From the NCBI RefSeq assembly GCF_030323145.1, contig NZ_CP100470.1, positions 5,807,001 to 5,871,000 of the forward strand: a stretch of DNA of 64,000 nt. The letters are read 5' to 3'. Origin of the DNA: Mesorhizobium sp. C432A. GTDB taxonomy: Bacteria > Pseudomonadota > Alphaproteobacteria > Rhizobiales > Rhizobiaceae. The notes below the pieces were generated by a model, which was not told where the DNA came from, did not search any database, and was given only the letters and a program-made list of their open reading frames with translations. Of this stretch, positions 42,818 through 51,922 are shown piece after piece (the stretch's first letter is position 1; each line of letters begins with the position of its first letter). A program made the position numbers and the translations under genes.

Positions 42818-44703
42818 TGTCGACACCGGGTCACGACGAAAAAGAAGACACCAGCCGGCGGCCCACCAGGGCCGTCGTCGGTTCGCACCGCGACGAGGAA
42901 GAGGTCTTCGGCAAGGTCTACGATCCGCGCATCGTGCGCCGCATCTGGAGCTTCGTGAGACCGTATCAGGGCCGGATCTTCATCTCGGTGGCCGCCGTTT
43001 TGGTGTTCACTCTGACGCAATTGGCGATCCCGCTGGTCATCCGTTACGCCATCGACCACGGCATGGCGGCGGGCAAGGCCGACAGCTCCGTCATGAACTG
43101 GGCGATCGGTGCCTTCGCCCTGATCATCCTGATCAACTATGCCGCCAGCTATGTCCAGGAAAGCGTCGTCGGCAAGGTGGCCGAGAATGTGCTGTCGGAT
43201 TTGCGCCGCGCCATGTTCAGCCATCTGCAGCGCGTCTCGCTGGGCTTCATGGACAAGACCGAGGTGGGCCGGCTGATGTCGCGCCTGCAGGGCGACGTCA
43301 ATTCCATGCAGGAATTCCTCGAGACCTCGGTGATGTCGGTGGGCGACATCGTGCTGCTGTTCGGCATCGTCAGCGTTCTGTTGTGGCTCGATTTCCGGCT
43401 CGGTCTGCTGACGCTGTCGACCATGCCGGCGTTGTTCATCGTGCGCCTGTTCTGGCTGCCGCGCGCCAAGATCGCCTTCATGGCCGCGCATGAGACCAAC
43501 TCGATCGCCAATGGCGCGCTGGCCGAAGGCATCCATGGCGTTCGCACGGTGCAGAGCCTGGAGCGCCAGCACGTCAATTTCGACCTTTATGACGAGAAGG
43601 TGCTGGCCAATCTCAGGGCTCACCTGACCTCGGCCAAATATGCGCAGGTGATGGTGCCGATCGTCGACACGCTGACCGGCATTGCGATGGCAACCGTGAT
43701 CGTCGTCGGCGGCTCGATGGTGCTGTCGCACAGCCTCGACATCGGCGTCATGGTGGCGTTCCTGTTCTATATCCAGCGCTTCTTCGACCCGATCCGCTCG
43801 CTCACCATGCAGTACTCGGTCATGCAGCGCGCCATGGCGTCGGGCCAACGCATCTCCGAAGTGCTCGACGTACCGGTCGACGTCAGCGACAGACAGGGCG
43901 CGGTGACGCTGACGCGCGACATGGACGGTTCGGTCGAGTTCAGGAACGTCACCTTCGGCTACCGGCAGAACCAGCCGGTGCTGAAAAACATCTCCTTCCG
44001 CGTCAATCCGGGCGAGACGGTTGCGCTTGTCGGCCCCACCGGTTCGGGCAAGTCGAGCTGCATGGCGCTGGTGCACCGCTTCTACGACGTCTGGTCGGGC
44101 GAGGTGCGGGTCGGCGGCCACGATGTGCGCGACGTGACGCAGGATTCGCTCGGCGATCAGGTGGCGATGGTGCTGCAGGAGCCGTTCCTGTTTTCCGGCA
44201 CGGTGCTGGAGAACATCCGCTACCACAAGACATCGGCTACCAGCGAAGAGGTTGTGCGCGCCGCGCAAGCCGTCGGCGCGCACGACTTCATCGAGCATTT
44301 GCCTGACGGCTACGACACCGAGCTCGAACAGCGCGGCGGCAATCTCTCGCTCGGCCAGCGTCAGCTGATCAGTTTTGCACGCGCACTGGTCGCCGATGCG
44401 AAAATCCTGGTGCTCGACGAGGCCACGGCGAGCATCGATTCCTACACCGAGATGCTGATCCAGAAAGCGCTGGTCACGCTGCTGGAAGGCCGCACCGGGC
44501 TGGTCATCGCGCACCGGCTGGCGACCATACGCGGCGCCGATCGCATCATCGTTCTACAGAACGGCGAGATCGTCGAAAGCGGCAACCACGAGCAGCTGAT
44601 GGCGGCCAAGGGCCTCTATGCCAGGCTCTACAACATGAACTACGCATCGTTCGACGATATTGCCGAGGAAGACATAGGCGCGCCGGCCGGCAAGGCGACG
44701 TGA
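42817..44703 (+). CDS. ABC exporter half-transporter, partner with catalytic Glu
   Basis: A 628-residue type IV ABC exporter half. An N-terminal charged tail of about 50 residues precedes six helices. The nucleotide-binding domain has Walker A GPTGSGKSS, an altered signature LSLGQRQL and a proper Walker B LVLDEATASID. In a heterodimer with the preceding protein, one ATP site would pair a degenerate Walker B with a changed signature, while the other is fully canonical. Start overlaps the previous stop by one base, consistent with a 1:1 complex. Confidence 0.92.
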   Translation: MSTPGHDEKEDTSRRPTRAVVGSHRDEEEVFGKVYDPRIVRRIWSFVRPYQGRIFISVAAVLVFTLTQLAIPLVIRYAIDHGMAAGKADSSVMNWAIGAFALIILINYAASYVQESVVGKVAENVLSDLRRAMFSHLQRVSLGFMDKTEVGRLMSRLQGDVNSMQEFLETSVMSVGDIVLLFGIVSVLLWLDFRLGLLTLSTMPALFIVRLFWLPRAKIAFMAAHETNSIANGALAEGIHGVRTVQSLERQHVNFDLYDEKVLANLRAHLTSAKYAQVMVPIVDTLTGIAMATVIVVGGSMVLSHSLDIGVMVAFLFYIQRFFDPIRSLTMQYSVMQRAMASGQRISEVLDVPVDVSDRQGAVTLTRDMDGSVEFRNVTFGYRQNQPVLKNISFRVNPGETVALVGPTGSGKSSCMALVHRFYDVWSGEVRVGGHDVRDVTQDSLGDQVAMVLQEPFLFSGTVLENIRYHKTSATSEEVVRAAQAVGAHDFIEHLPDGYDTELEQRGGNLSLGQRQLISFARALVADAKILVLDEATASIDSYTEMLIQKALVTLLEGRTGLVIAHRLATIRGADRIIVLQNGEIVESGNHEQLMAAKGLYARLYNMNYASFDDIAEEDIGAPAGKAT

Positions 44704-45071
44704 GCTGCTGCCGGTTCGGCTCGACTGGAAATGGTGCGGGGCCAAAACTCGTCGTCGACCAATTCGGCTTTCAGATGCCGACACGTTTCATCTCGCCTTC
44801 CAGCGTAAGCCCGGCGTCACGCCTGCCGGCGCGTTCGGGTGGACGAGCCGCCGGTCGCCTTGAGGGCGATCCCGCCTAAATTCTGAATTCTACGCGCCGC
44901 CCAGCGCGCGCGATGGCACGCGCAGCTTGCGCCTGAACCTCAGCAAACGCCGTCATGATGGCTTTCGTTCCTTAGCCGTCGGATGAAAATCGCCGGGGAA
45001 CAGGAAGGCTTGCTGGGAGTTTAGTTCTTCGAGCCGCGCCGTGAACGGCGCGGCAGCGAAGGAGACGGCAT
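44704..45071. other. intergenic, no gene recognised
   Basis: This 368-bp space between the exporter operon and the DUF3309 gene has stop codons in all frames I could follow and no clear terminator or RNA. A GGAGA ribosome-binding site for the small gene lies at its right end. Confidence 0.6.
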
Positions 45072-45236
45072 ATGGGCCTGGGTACCATTCTTATTATCAT
45101 CCTGATCATCGCGTTGCTCGGCGGCTTCAGCGGCCTCGGCGGCGGCCCGTTCTACGGCACTGGTTACTATGGCGGCGGTGGCCTCGGGCTGGTGCTGATC
45201 ATCGTGATCATTCTGGTTGTTCTCGGGCGAATATAG
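45072..45236 (+). CDS. DUF3309-type small hydrophobic protein (54 aa)
   Basis: A strong AAGGAGA site 7 nt upstream of ATG 45072 starts a 54-residue peptide. Two hydrophobic helices (TILIIILIIALLGG and LVLIIVIILVVLG) flank a Gly/Tyr-rich middle (GGGPFYGTGYYGGG) and it ends in GRI. This is the layout of DUF3309 proteins, tiny membrane proteins common in rhizobia and often stress-induced. A clear terminator follows 11 nt after the stop, so it is a monocistronic unit. Confidence 0.85.
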   Translation: MGLGTILIIILIIALLGGFSGLGGGPFYGTGYYGGGGLGLVLIIVIILVVLGRI

Positions 45237-45247
45237 CGTCGCCATTG

Positions 45248-45280
45248 GCGGCCGCCGAGTTTCTACGGCGGCCGCGTTTT
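45248..45280 (+). terminator. intrinsic terminator of the DUF3309 gene
   Basis: GCGGCCGCCG and CGGCGGCCGC form a perfect 10-bp stem with an 8-nt loop, followed by GTTTT. Confidence 0.85.
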
Positions 45281-45304
45281 CGCCTGACATCGAGGTTTGA
45301 AGAC

Positions 45305-45583
45305 ATGGCAGCTGAAGACATTGCTGGTCCGGACTGGGCCGGCGTCGGCGCGAGCGAGAGCGAACGCGACGAGCTGGGATATCCTAATGGTGGCACTATC
45401 CGAAGGCGGCGGGCGTAAGCTGCAGACCCCGACACCCGCCTGGCGGCCGTGGCGTTCATCGAGGCGGATCGGACGCTTCGAGAAACCCAGGACGGCGACG
45501 AGGCGGGTCCGGCCTTTCTCGCTATTGTCGACAAGGGCAGCATCGGCCTGAAGGCCGCAATGGCAGGCACGCCTTACGCCTGA
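45305..45583 (+). pseudogene. interrupted small open frame (possible broken gene)
   Basis: An ATG at 45305 opens a 37-codon peptide (MAAEDIAGPDWAGVG) that stops at 45416-45418. The same frame then stays open for another 54 codons with protein-like composition (LAAVAFIEADRTLRET, GPAFLAIVDKG) to 45583. One in-frame stop may have split a gene of about 92 codons, or these may be two unrelated stretches. I do not recognise either half. The end overlaps the convergent MFS gene by 10 nt. Confidence 0.35.
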
Positions 45584-46755
45584 ACGCGGTCAACCCGCCG
45601 TAACTCCGCCAGCAGAAACACCACCAGCACGCAGCACAGCAGGCCAAGCGACAATGGCAGTCCCTGATGTCCGGTCAGTTGCATCGCCAGCCCGGCCACG
45701 GGTGAGCCGACGATGCCGCCTACCCCCCATACGAACGCGAAGGCGGCATTGCCGGCGATCAAGGCTTGACCGGTGAAACGCTCGCCGAGCTGGATCAGCG
45801 ACAGCGTGTAGATCCCGAACGAGACCCCGCCCCAGACGAAGAAGAGCGGCCAGACAAGCCATGTAGCGAAGAGCAACGGCAACAGCAAACAACCGGCCAG
45901 GCAAGCCAGGACACAGAACAGCATCATCGGCTTCGAGCCAAACCGTTCGGCGGCGCGCCCAAGCACGACCTGCAGCACGGCATTGCCGGCGATGAAACAG
46001 GTGATGAGCGAAGCGATGCGCTGCTCAGTGCTGCCGAGCGCGGCACCATAGACCGCGAACAGCGAAAGCAGGACTTGCTCGAAGGCGGCAGCCGTGAAGA
46101 CTGCGAACAAGAGCAGCGGCGCCAGCGCGAAGAAGCCGCCGACCGACACCGCTTCGCCCTCACGCGGCATGTCGGGCAGGCGTGGCGCGACGGCAAGCAC
46201 GATCAGGCCGCAGACAAGGAAGGCCGCGCTGCCGATGATGAAGGGTGGCCATCCTTGCGTGCCGACCAAGCCTAGCGACAGCGGGCCGAGGCCAAAGCCG
46301 GCGGAAACGATGGAGGAGTATAGGCCCATGATGCGGCCTCGGCGTGCGGCGGGTGTGATCGAGACCAGCCAGGTTTCACTGATCACGTAAAGCGGATTGG
46401 CAAAGAAGCCGAGCAGGAAGCGCAACGGCATCCAGGCCCATACATCCTGCGTCCAGGCAATCGCGATCAGGACGGTTGCTGCCAGGATCGAACACACAAC
46501 CGCAAAGCGCGCCGCGCCCACCCGCCGGACCAGCGCCGGCGTGAAGAGCGACGATATAATGAAACCCAGAGGCGTCATCGCGGCCGAGAGGCCGATGAGG
46601 CCCGGTGTCGTCCCTTGCCGTTCCAGGATGAAGCTGAGCAGCGGATACGTCAGCCCCTGTGCTATGGCGAACACCGTAACTGTCGCGATGATGCCGGCCA
46701 TCGCGGCCCATGCGATGTGGTTCTCCGGCGGTGACGTCGCGTCTTCGGCGCTCAT
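45574..46755 (-). CDS. MFS transporter
   Basis: The ATG at 46755 gives 393 residues with about twelve hydrophobic helices. Motif A-like loops are visible (LVRRVGAARFA between helices 2 and 3; AERFGSKPM in the second half), as is PAARRGRIMGLYSS. It resembles the YcaD-type family of proton-coupled exporters. It has no regulator beside it and its substrate cannot be predicted. Confidence 0.87.
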   Translation of the reverse strand: MSAEDATSPPENHIAWAAMAGIIATVTVFAIAQGLTYPLLSFILERQGTTPGLIGLSAAMTPLGFIISSLFTPALVRRVGAARFAVVCSILAATVLIAIAWTQDVWAWMPLRFLLGFFANPLYVISETWLVSITPAARRGRIMGLYSSIVSAGFGLGPLSLGLVGTQGWPPFIIGSAAFLVCGLIVLAVAPRLPDMPREGEAVSVGGFFALAPLLLFAVFTAAAFEQVLLSLFAVYGAALGSTEQRIASLITCFIAGNAVLQVVLGRAAERFGSKPMMLFCVLACLAGCLLLPLLFATWLVWPLFFVWGGVSFGIYTLSLIQLGERFTGQALIAGNAAFAFVWGVGGIVGSPVAGLAMQLTGHQGLPLSLGLLCCVLVVFLLAELRRVDRVQA

Positions 46756-46857
46756 GCCGACTTCGAAGCAGGATCGGCACGTTCCGGCAAGTGCAAATGC
46801 CGGCAAAACGCCGCGGTACGCCCAAACAGGCGGGCGGGTCTTATCCGCGACATCAGC

Positions 46858-47085
46858 TCACACTTGCCAGAAGCGTTTGACGATTTCGGCCTCGAGCTGG
46901 CGTCTGGTCAGACCGATATCGTCGATCAGGTGCGGATTGGCCTCCGCCATCTGCTTGAGGTCCCAGCGAAAGCGTATCCGCTCGCGCCAGGCCGCGATCA
47001 TGCCCCGCGGGCCCGTCGGACGCCGGCCCGATGACACCGCCTTTTCCGGCAAGGCTGCACGAGCAGAAGCAAGGGTATCGTTCAT
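46858..47085 (-). CDS. DUF1127 small protein
   Basis: The ATG at 47085 with GGAGG 5 nt upstream gives 75 residues; the longer frame lacks a site. The C-terminal half has the DUF1127 pattern WRERIRFRWDLKQM, then PHLIDDIGLTRRQLEAEI. DUF1127 proteins in rhizobia are small Arg-rich proteins, some RNA-binding and linked to phosphate, carbon or stress responses. It is probably monocistronic. Confidence 0.85.
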   Translation of the reverse strand: MNDTLASARAALPEKAVSSGRRPTGPRGMIAAWRERIRFRWDLKQMAEANPHLIDDIGLTRRQLEAEIVKRFWQV

Positions 47086-47206
47086 GGCAACCTCCATTCG
47101 GTTTGAGGAGCGACAGCCCTCGGCTTGCAAGAGGTTGAACTCTGCCGCATGCGGACGGCGCCGTAATTAAGCCCGGCCAAATAGTTCTCAAAAGTTCCAA
47201 ACCGGC

Positions 47207-47340
47207 TAGAGCACCTCGCCGTTTCATGGAAACGGCGAGGTGCTCAACTCTTTGTTTTGACGCCATACGTCCGTGAAGCGCTCCGCCGCGCTTTCCCGTG
47301 GGAAAACCGCCTTCACACCTTTCCTGGAATTGCTCTATAG
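47207..47340. repeat. rhizobial intergenic mosaic element next to the winged-helix regulator
   Basis: A perfect 17-bp stem (47209-47225 with 47229-47245, loop ATG) is followed by CTTTGTTTTGACG and, to the right, a segment ending GGAATTGCTCTATAG. Read on the other strand it begins CTATAGAGCAATTCC and contains CAAAACAAAGAG, motifs I recall from repeated elements in Mesorhizobium and Rhizobium intergenic DNA. It ends at the base before the ATG of the regulator gene and so forms its leader. Confidence 0.75.
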
Positions 47341-48858
47341 ATGCGCGTTATGCAGGGATCGCGCTTTGCCTTTGGTCCGTTCGTGCTTGATCCGGGTGCG
47401 GGAACGCTCCTTCGGGACCAAGTTCCCGTAGCCGCCGGCCACCGCGGACTGCAGCTGCTGGCGGCGCTCGTCGCCCGGCCCGGCGAGATCGTGGCCAAGG
47501 CCGAGTTGATGGATGCGGCATGGCCAGGCACCGCCGTTGAGGAAGGCAACCTCACCGTCCAGATTGCGCAATTGCGCAAGCTGCTGGGTCCGGCCACGAA
47601 CGGCGGAGAATGGATATCGACCGTTCCGCGCGTCGGCTATCGCTTCACCGGCGCCATCGAACAGCTCGGCGACGAGAAGCGACAGGCTTTGCCGCTGCCT
47701 GCCAAACCGTCGATAGCCGTGCTGCCCTTTGCCAATTTCAGCAACGACCCCGAGCAGGAAGCCTTCGCCGACGGGTTGACCGAAGACCTGATCACCGACC
47801 TGTCGAGGATCGGCGGCCTGTTCGTCATCGCGCGCAACTCGACCTTTGCCTACAAGGGCAAGGCGGTGGATGTGCGCGAGGTCGCCAGGGAACTTGGCGT
47901 GCGCTATCTCTTGGAGGGCAGCGCCAGACGCGCCGCCGGGCGCGTGCGCATCAACGCCCAGCTGGTCGACGCGCTGAGCGGCGAGCATTTATGGGCAGAC
48001 CGCTTCGATCGCGGCCTGGAAGATATCTTTGCCGTTCAGGACGAGGTGACGGCCAAGATCGTCGAGGCGCTGCTTGGCCGGCTGCGCGCGCCGCTGCCGC
48101 GCAATCGGCCCCGAAATCTCGAGGCCTACGATCTGTGCGTGCGGGCCCGCAACCTGATCGACGTCTCGCCGGAGACGGCGCGCGAAGCGCATCTGTTGCT
48201 GACGCGCGCGCTTGCGCTCGATCCGGACTATGCCGAAGCCTATCGCTGGCTTGCCATGAACCACTGGATGGGATGGGTGCATTGGGGAGAGCCCATTGAG
48301 CCTGCCCGCGGCCTTGCCCTGGAACTGGCGCGCAAGGCTGTGGCGATCGATCCCAACGATGCCGGCTGCCACTGGGTGCTTGCCAACCTGCTTGCCTATG
48401 AGCGCAGATTCGACGAAGCGGATGTGGGATTTGCCAAGGCGTTCGAGCTCGACCCGAACGAGGCCGATGCCTGGGCGACATTGTCCGACATCGCGGTCCT
48501 GGCCGGGCGCGTCGAGGAGGGCCTCGACTATATCAGCAAGGCGTTCCGGCTGAACCCGTTTCCGGCAAGCTGGTACTATCTGACGCTCGGCCAGGCGCAA
48601 TATGCGGCGCGCGACTATGAAGCCGCCGTCGAGACGACGCGCCGGGACGAGACGTATCGGACAAGCTCGCGCCGTTTCCTTGCGGCAAGCCTTGCGCAAC
48701 TCGGCCGGATCGACGAGGCGCGCGCCGAGGTCGACCTGTTCCTCGTCGCGAACCCACATTTCACCACCCGTCACTGGGTCGAGACGGAGCCGTTCCGCGA
48801 CACTGCCACGCTCGACCATTTCGTCGATGGCTTCCGAAAGGCCGGCCTTCCGGAGTGA
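47341..48858 (+). CDS. winged-helix (OmpR/CadC-type) regulator with TPR domain
   Basis: A 505-residue protein from ATG 47341 (ATG 47350 is an alternative; neither has a good ribosome-binding site). Residues 1-100 form a PhoB/CadC-type winged helix (VPVAAGHRGLQLLAALVARPGEIV). Next comes a FlgO/adenylate-cyclase-associated-like domain (KPSIAVLPFANFSNDP, GLTEDLITDLSRIGGLFVIARNS, GVRYLLEGSARR), then TPR helices (ALDPDYAEAYRWLA, FELDPNEADAWATL) to the end. There is no transmembrane helix. This architecture is abundant in Mesorhizobium; targets are unknown. A mosaic repeat sits directly at its 5' end. Confidence 0.85.
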   Translation: MRVMQGSRFAFGPFVLDPGAGTLLRDQVPVAAGHRGLQLLAALVARPGEIVAKAELMDAAWPGTAVEEGNLTVQIAQLRKLLGPATNGGEWISTVPRVGYRFTGAIEQLGDEKRQALPLPAKPSIAVLPFANFSNDPEQEAFADGLTEDLITDLSRIGGLFVIARNSTFAYKGKAVDVREVARELGVRYLLEGSARRAAGRVRINAQLVDALSGEHLWADRFDRGLEDIFAVQDEVTAKIVEALLGRLRAPLPRNRPRNLEAYDLCVRARNLIDVSPETAREAHLLLTRALALDPDYAEAYRWLAMNHWMGWVHWGEPIEPARGLALELARKAVAIDPNDAGCHWVLANLLAYERRFDEADVGFAKAFELDPNEADAWATLSDIAVLAGRVEEGLDYISKAFRLNPFPASWYYLTLGQAQYAARDYEAAVETTRRDETYRTSSRRFLAASLAQLGRIDEARAEVDLFLVANPHFTTRHWVETEPFRDTATLDHFVDGFRKAGLPE

Positions 48859-49390
48859 CGGACCGGCGTGCTCGATCGATGCCAGGCACCGTCGGTTGCG
48901 GATCAATCCTGCCAATGTTTGCACGTCGCGAGGCCGCTCGACCGATCTTGCTTCCGCGAGCAGTCATCCAACAGCGATTGCAGCGAAGCGGCGCGCGAAA
49001 CCTCTGTCACGGTGAAGCCGGCTGGAACGGCCACGATCGATCCGGCCACGGGTGAGCGCTGGGTGGCGGCTGGCGACTGCCTGTTGCGCTCTCGTCTGCA
49101 ATGCCGGCATCACGGTCGCCGTGGGCAATGATCGGCTTGCCTCATTGAGCTTTTAGCGACGCGCTCCGACAACTCGCGATGATTTTTCTAGATGCCATTT
49201 GTCGAAGCACAATCTTTTCCGAAAGCCGGTTTCCACTTTTCGGGACCATGCTCTAGCGGCTGTCTGTTTCTTGTTGCTGGCGCGATCGGAAGTCACCCGC
49301 ACAACCTGGTTATCTGAGCGCCCTTTAGCTTTCCTTGTTTGAGGTCGGCGGCGGGAGTAATAGTCGCCAAGGAATTGCGAGGAGGAAGAG
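48859..49390. other. intergenic region with one mosaic repeat
   Basis: 532 bp between the TPR regulator and the aldehyde dehydrogenase gene. The only recognisable item is the mosaic repeat at 49205-49256. Short frames here have no ribosome-binding site or protein-like composition. The AGGAGGAAGAG site of the next gene is at the right end. Confidence 0.6.
49205..49256. repeat. rhizobial intergenic repeat (RIME-like)
   Basis: Read leftward, CTAGAGCATGGTCCCGAAA followed by AGTGGAAACCGG and TTTCGGAAAAGAT is the imperfect palindrome I know as a very frequent intergenic element of rhizobial genomes. It lies alone in a gene-free stretch. Confidence 0.8.
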
Positions 49391-50887
49391 ATGACGCTGA
49401 ACTTCGACCCGAAGGCGAAGGCCACGGCGTTGTACCATGGCGAATTCCGACCGATGTTCATTGGCGGCAAGTGGGTCGCCGCGCAGTCCGGCCAGGGCAT
49501 GCAGGCACTCAATCCGGCAACAGGCGAGGTGCTGGCGACAGTGCCGCGCGGCGGGGCTGCCGATATCGACTCGGCGGTGGCCGCCGCGCGCGCGGCCTTC
49601 GAAGGCCCATGGTCCAAATTCTCGCCCTACGAGCGGCAGTGCGTGCTGCTCAGGATCGCCGATCTGTTCGAGACGCATTGGGAAGAGCTCAGCGTTTCCG
49701 ACACGCTCGATATGGGACTGCCGATCACGCGCACGCTCTCCAACCGGCGCCGCGTCATCGGCATGCTGCGCTTCTATGCCGGCATGGCGACGGCGCTGCA
49801 TGGCGAGGCGATCGACAATTCGATTCCCGGCGAGATCGTCACCTTCACCCGGCGCGAGCCGGTGGGCGTCGTTGGTGCGATCATTCCCTGGAACGCGCCG
49901 ACCGCCGCCTCGATCTGGAAGATCGCGCCGGCGCTGGCGACAGGCTGCACCATCGTGCTGAAACCGTCCGAGGATGCGTCGCTGACGCCGCTGCTGATCG
50001 CGCAACTGATGCAGGAAGCCGGCGTGCCCGACGGCGTCGTCAACGTCGTCACCGGCACCGGGGCCGAAGCCGGTGCGCGGCTCGCCGAACATCCAGACGT
50101 CAACAAGATCGTTTTCACCGGATCGACGCTGACCGGCCAGGCCATCGCGCGGGCAGCCGTGGCCAACCTCAAACGCGTTTCACTGGAGCTCGGCGGCAAG
50201 TCGCCGATCATCGTCTGCCGCGACGCCGACATCGACAAGGCTGTTCCGATCGCGGCGATGGCGGTGTTCGTGCATTCGGGCCAGATCTGCATTGCCGGCT
50301 CGCGGCTGTTCGTGGCGCGCGAAATCCATGACGAGTTCGTCCGCCGGCTCGCCGATTTCGCCGGCAGACTGCGGATCGGCCATGGCATCGAGGCAGAGAC
50401 GGAAATCGGACCGCTCATCAATGCCAAGCAGGCAGCCAAGGTGGAGGGCTATATCAGGGCCGGCAGCGACGAAGGCGCCGAACTGGTCGCCGGCGGCTCG
50501 CGGCTGACCGGCGAGCTCTACGATGGCGGCAACTTCATTGCGCCGACGGTCTTCGGCGCCGTGTCGGACCAGATGACCATCGCGCGCGAGGAGATTTTCG
50601 GCCCGGTCATTTCGGCGATGCCCTTCGACTCGCTCGACGAAGCGGTGGCGCGTGCCAATGCGACGCCCTATGGCCTGGCCGCCGGCATCTTCACGACACA
50701 TCTGGGCACCGCGCACAAGCTTGCGCGCCGCGTCAAGGCCGGCTCGGTCTGGGTCAACATGTACCATGCCATCGACCCGGCGGTGCCGTTCGGCGGCACG
50801 AAGATGTCGGGTTATGGCCGCGAGGGCGGCATCGAGCATCTGCACGAGTATCTGGAGACCAAGTCGGTCTGGATCCAGACCGACTGA
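49391..50887 (+). CDS. doeC: NAD(P)-dependent aldehyde dehydrogenase, probable aspartate-semialdehyde dehydrogenase DoeC
   Basis: A 498-residue aldehyde dehydrogenase after AGGAGGAAGAG. Catalytic elements are intact: VGAIIPWNAPT, the general-base Glu in SLELGGKSP and the nucleophile Cys in SGQICIAGSR. In ectoine degradation DoeC oxidises aspartate semialdehyde, made by transamination of diaminobutyrate, to aspartate. The name rests on position: it is 25 bp from the convergent doeB gene. A second dehydrogenase of the same superfamily at 61575 could do the same reaction, so which one acts is open. Confidence 0.75.
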   Translation: MTLNFDPKAKATALYHGEFRPMFIGGKWVAAQSGQGMQALNPATGEVLATVPRGGAADIDSAVAAARAAFEGPWSKFSPYERQCVLLRIADLFETHWEELSVSDTLDMGLPITRTLSNRRRVIGMLRFYAGMATALHGEAIDNSIPGEIVTFTRREPVGVVGAIIPWNAPTAASIWKIAPALATGCTIVLKPSEDASLTPLLIAQLMQEAGVPDGVVNVVTGTGAEAGARLAEHPDVNKIVFTGSTLTGQAIARAAVANLKRVSLELGGKSPIIVCRDADIDKAVPIAAMAVFVHSGQICIAGSRLFVAREIHDEFVRRLADFAGRLRIGHGIEAETEIGPLINAKQAAKVEGYIRAGSDEGAELVAGGSRLTGELYDGGNFIAPTVFGAVSDQMTIAREEIFGPVISAMPFDSLDEAVARANATPYGLAAGIFTTHLGTAHKLARRVKAGSVWVNMYHAIDPAVPFGGTKMSGYGREGGIEHLHEYLETKSVWIQTD

Positions 50888-50912
50888 TATTCGCGCGGCG
50901 TACTCTGCGAAA

Positions 50913-51917
50913 TCACGATGAAACCACAAGGGCCAGGACGGCGGCGCAGTCACCGGCTTTGACCAGGCCGGGGAAATGCCGCGCCGCCAGAATGCCGGAC
51001 ATTTTTGCCTTGATCTCCTGCGGAGCGATGCCGGTGCGGCCGGTGGAATGGATGCGCGCCAGCACCGAGCCTTCTTTCACAGGCTCGCCGAGATCGACCA
51101 TGGTCTCGATCATGCCGTCGTCCTCGGCGAAGGAGAAACAATCGCCTGACGGCATGTCGAGCCACTGAGTTCTGCCCTTCTCGACCGCACCATCAACAAT
51201 ACCGGCATGGCGCAGCACATTGCTGATGCCGCGCCGCGCGATCCGCACGGTCTGGGCACGCGAGGTGCCGCCGCCGCCAAGCTCGGTGCTGACGAAGACC
51301 TTGCCCATTTCCTCGGCCGCCGTGTCATACATGCCGACGGAGTCAATCTCGATCATGCGCATCGAGAACGGGGCCGAGAACGCGGCGACCGCGTCGAAGG
51401 CTTTCTGCTCCAGCGCCTTGTCGGGCACCGTGTGGGCGGCACAGAAGGGCACGAAATCCAGCGTCCTGCCGCCGGAGTGGAAATCGAAGACGAGGTCGGC
51501 GCGCGGCAGCAGTTCGCGTTGAAAGTAGTCGGCGATCTTCTCGGTCACCGTGCCGTCGGGACGGCCGGGAAAGCTGCGGTTCATATTGCCCTTGTCGATC
51601 GGCGACGTCCGCGTGCCGGCGCGGAAGGCCGGATAGTTCATCGCCGGCACGATGATCACCGTGCCGCTGACCTGTTTGGGATCGAGCGTGCGGGCGAGAT
51701 CGTAGAGCGCCAGCGGCCCCTCATACTCGTCGCCATGATTGCCGCCGGTGAGCAGCGCGGCCTGTCCCTTGCCGTTGCGGATGACGCAGATCGGGATCAT
51801 CACCGAACCCCAGGCCGAGTCGTCGCGGCTGTAGGGCAGGCGCAGGAAACCATGTTGCACGCCGTCCTTGTCGAAATCGACGGTCGGCGCGATCGGAGAT
51901 GGGCGGAGGCTAGGCAT
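50913..51917 (-). CDS. doeB: N-acetyl-diaminobutyrate deacetylase DoeB
   Basis: The ATG at 51917 gives 334 residues; a longer frame overlaps doeA. It belongs to the succinylglutamate desuccinylase/aspartoacylase zinc-peptidase family: GGNHGDEYEG gives His and Glu ligands, DFHSGG the second His, and MNRSFPG the substrate loop. DoeB removes the acetyl group from N2-acetyl-diaminobutyrate formed by DoeA. It follows doeA by 5 nt and is the last gene of the leftward ectoine operon. Confidence 0.9.
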   Translation of the reverse strand: MPSLRPSPIAPTVDFDKDGVQHGFLRLPYSRDDSAWGSVMIPICVIRNGKGQAALLTGGNHGDEYEGPLALYDLARTLDPKQVSGTVIIVPAMNYPAFRAGTRTSPIDKGNMNRSFPGRPDGTVTEKIADYFQRELLPRADLVFDFHSGGRTLDFVPFCAAHTVPDKALEQKAFDAVAAFSAPFSMRMIEIDSVGMYDTAAEEMGKVFVSTELGGGGTSRAQTVRIARRGISNVLRHAGIVDGAVEKGRTQWLDMPSGDCFSFAEDDGMIETMVDLGEPVKEGSVLARIHSTGRTGIAPQEIKAKMSGILAARHFPGLVKAGDCAAVLALVVSS

Positions 51918-51922
51918 CGGGC

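Noticed and set aside
44704..45071. Search for a tRNA or structured RNA in the gap after the ABC exporter
   Set aside because: No cloverleaf arms or conserved tRNA bases could be traced by eye.
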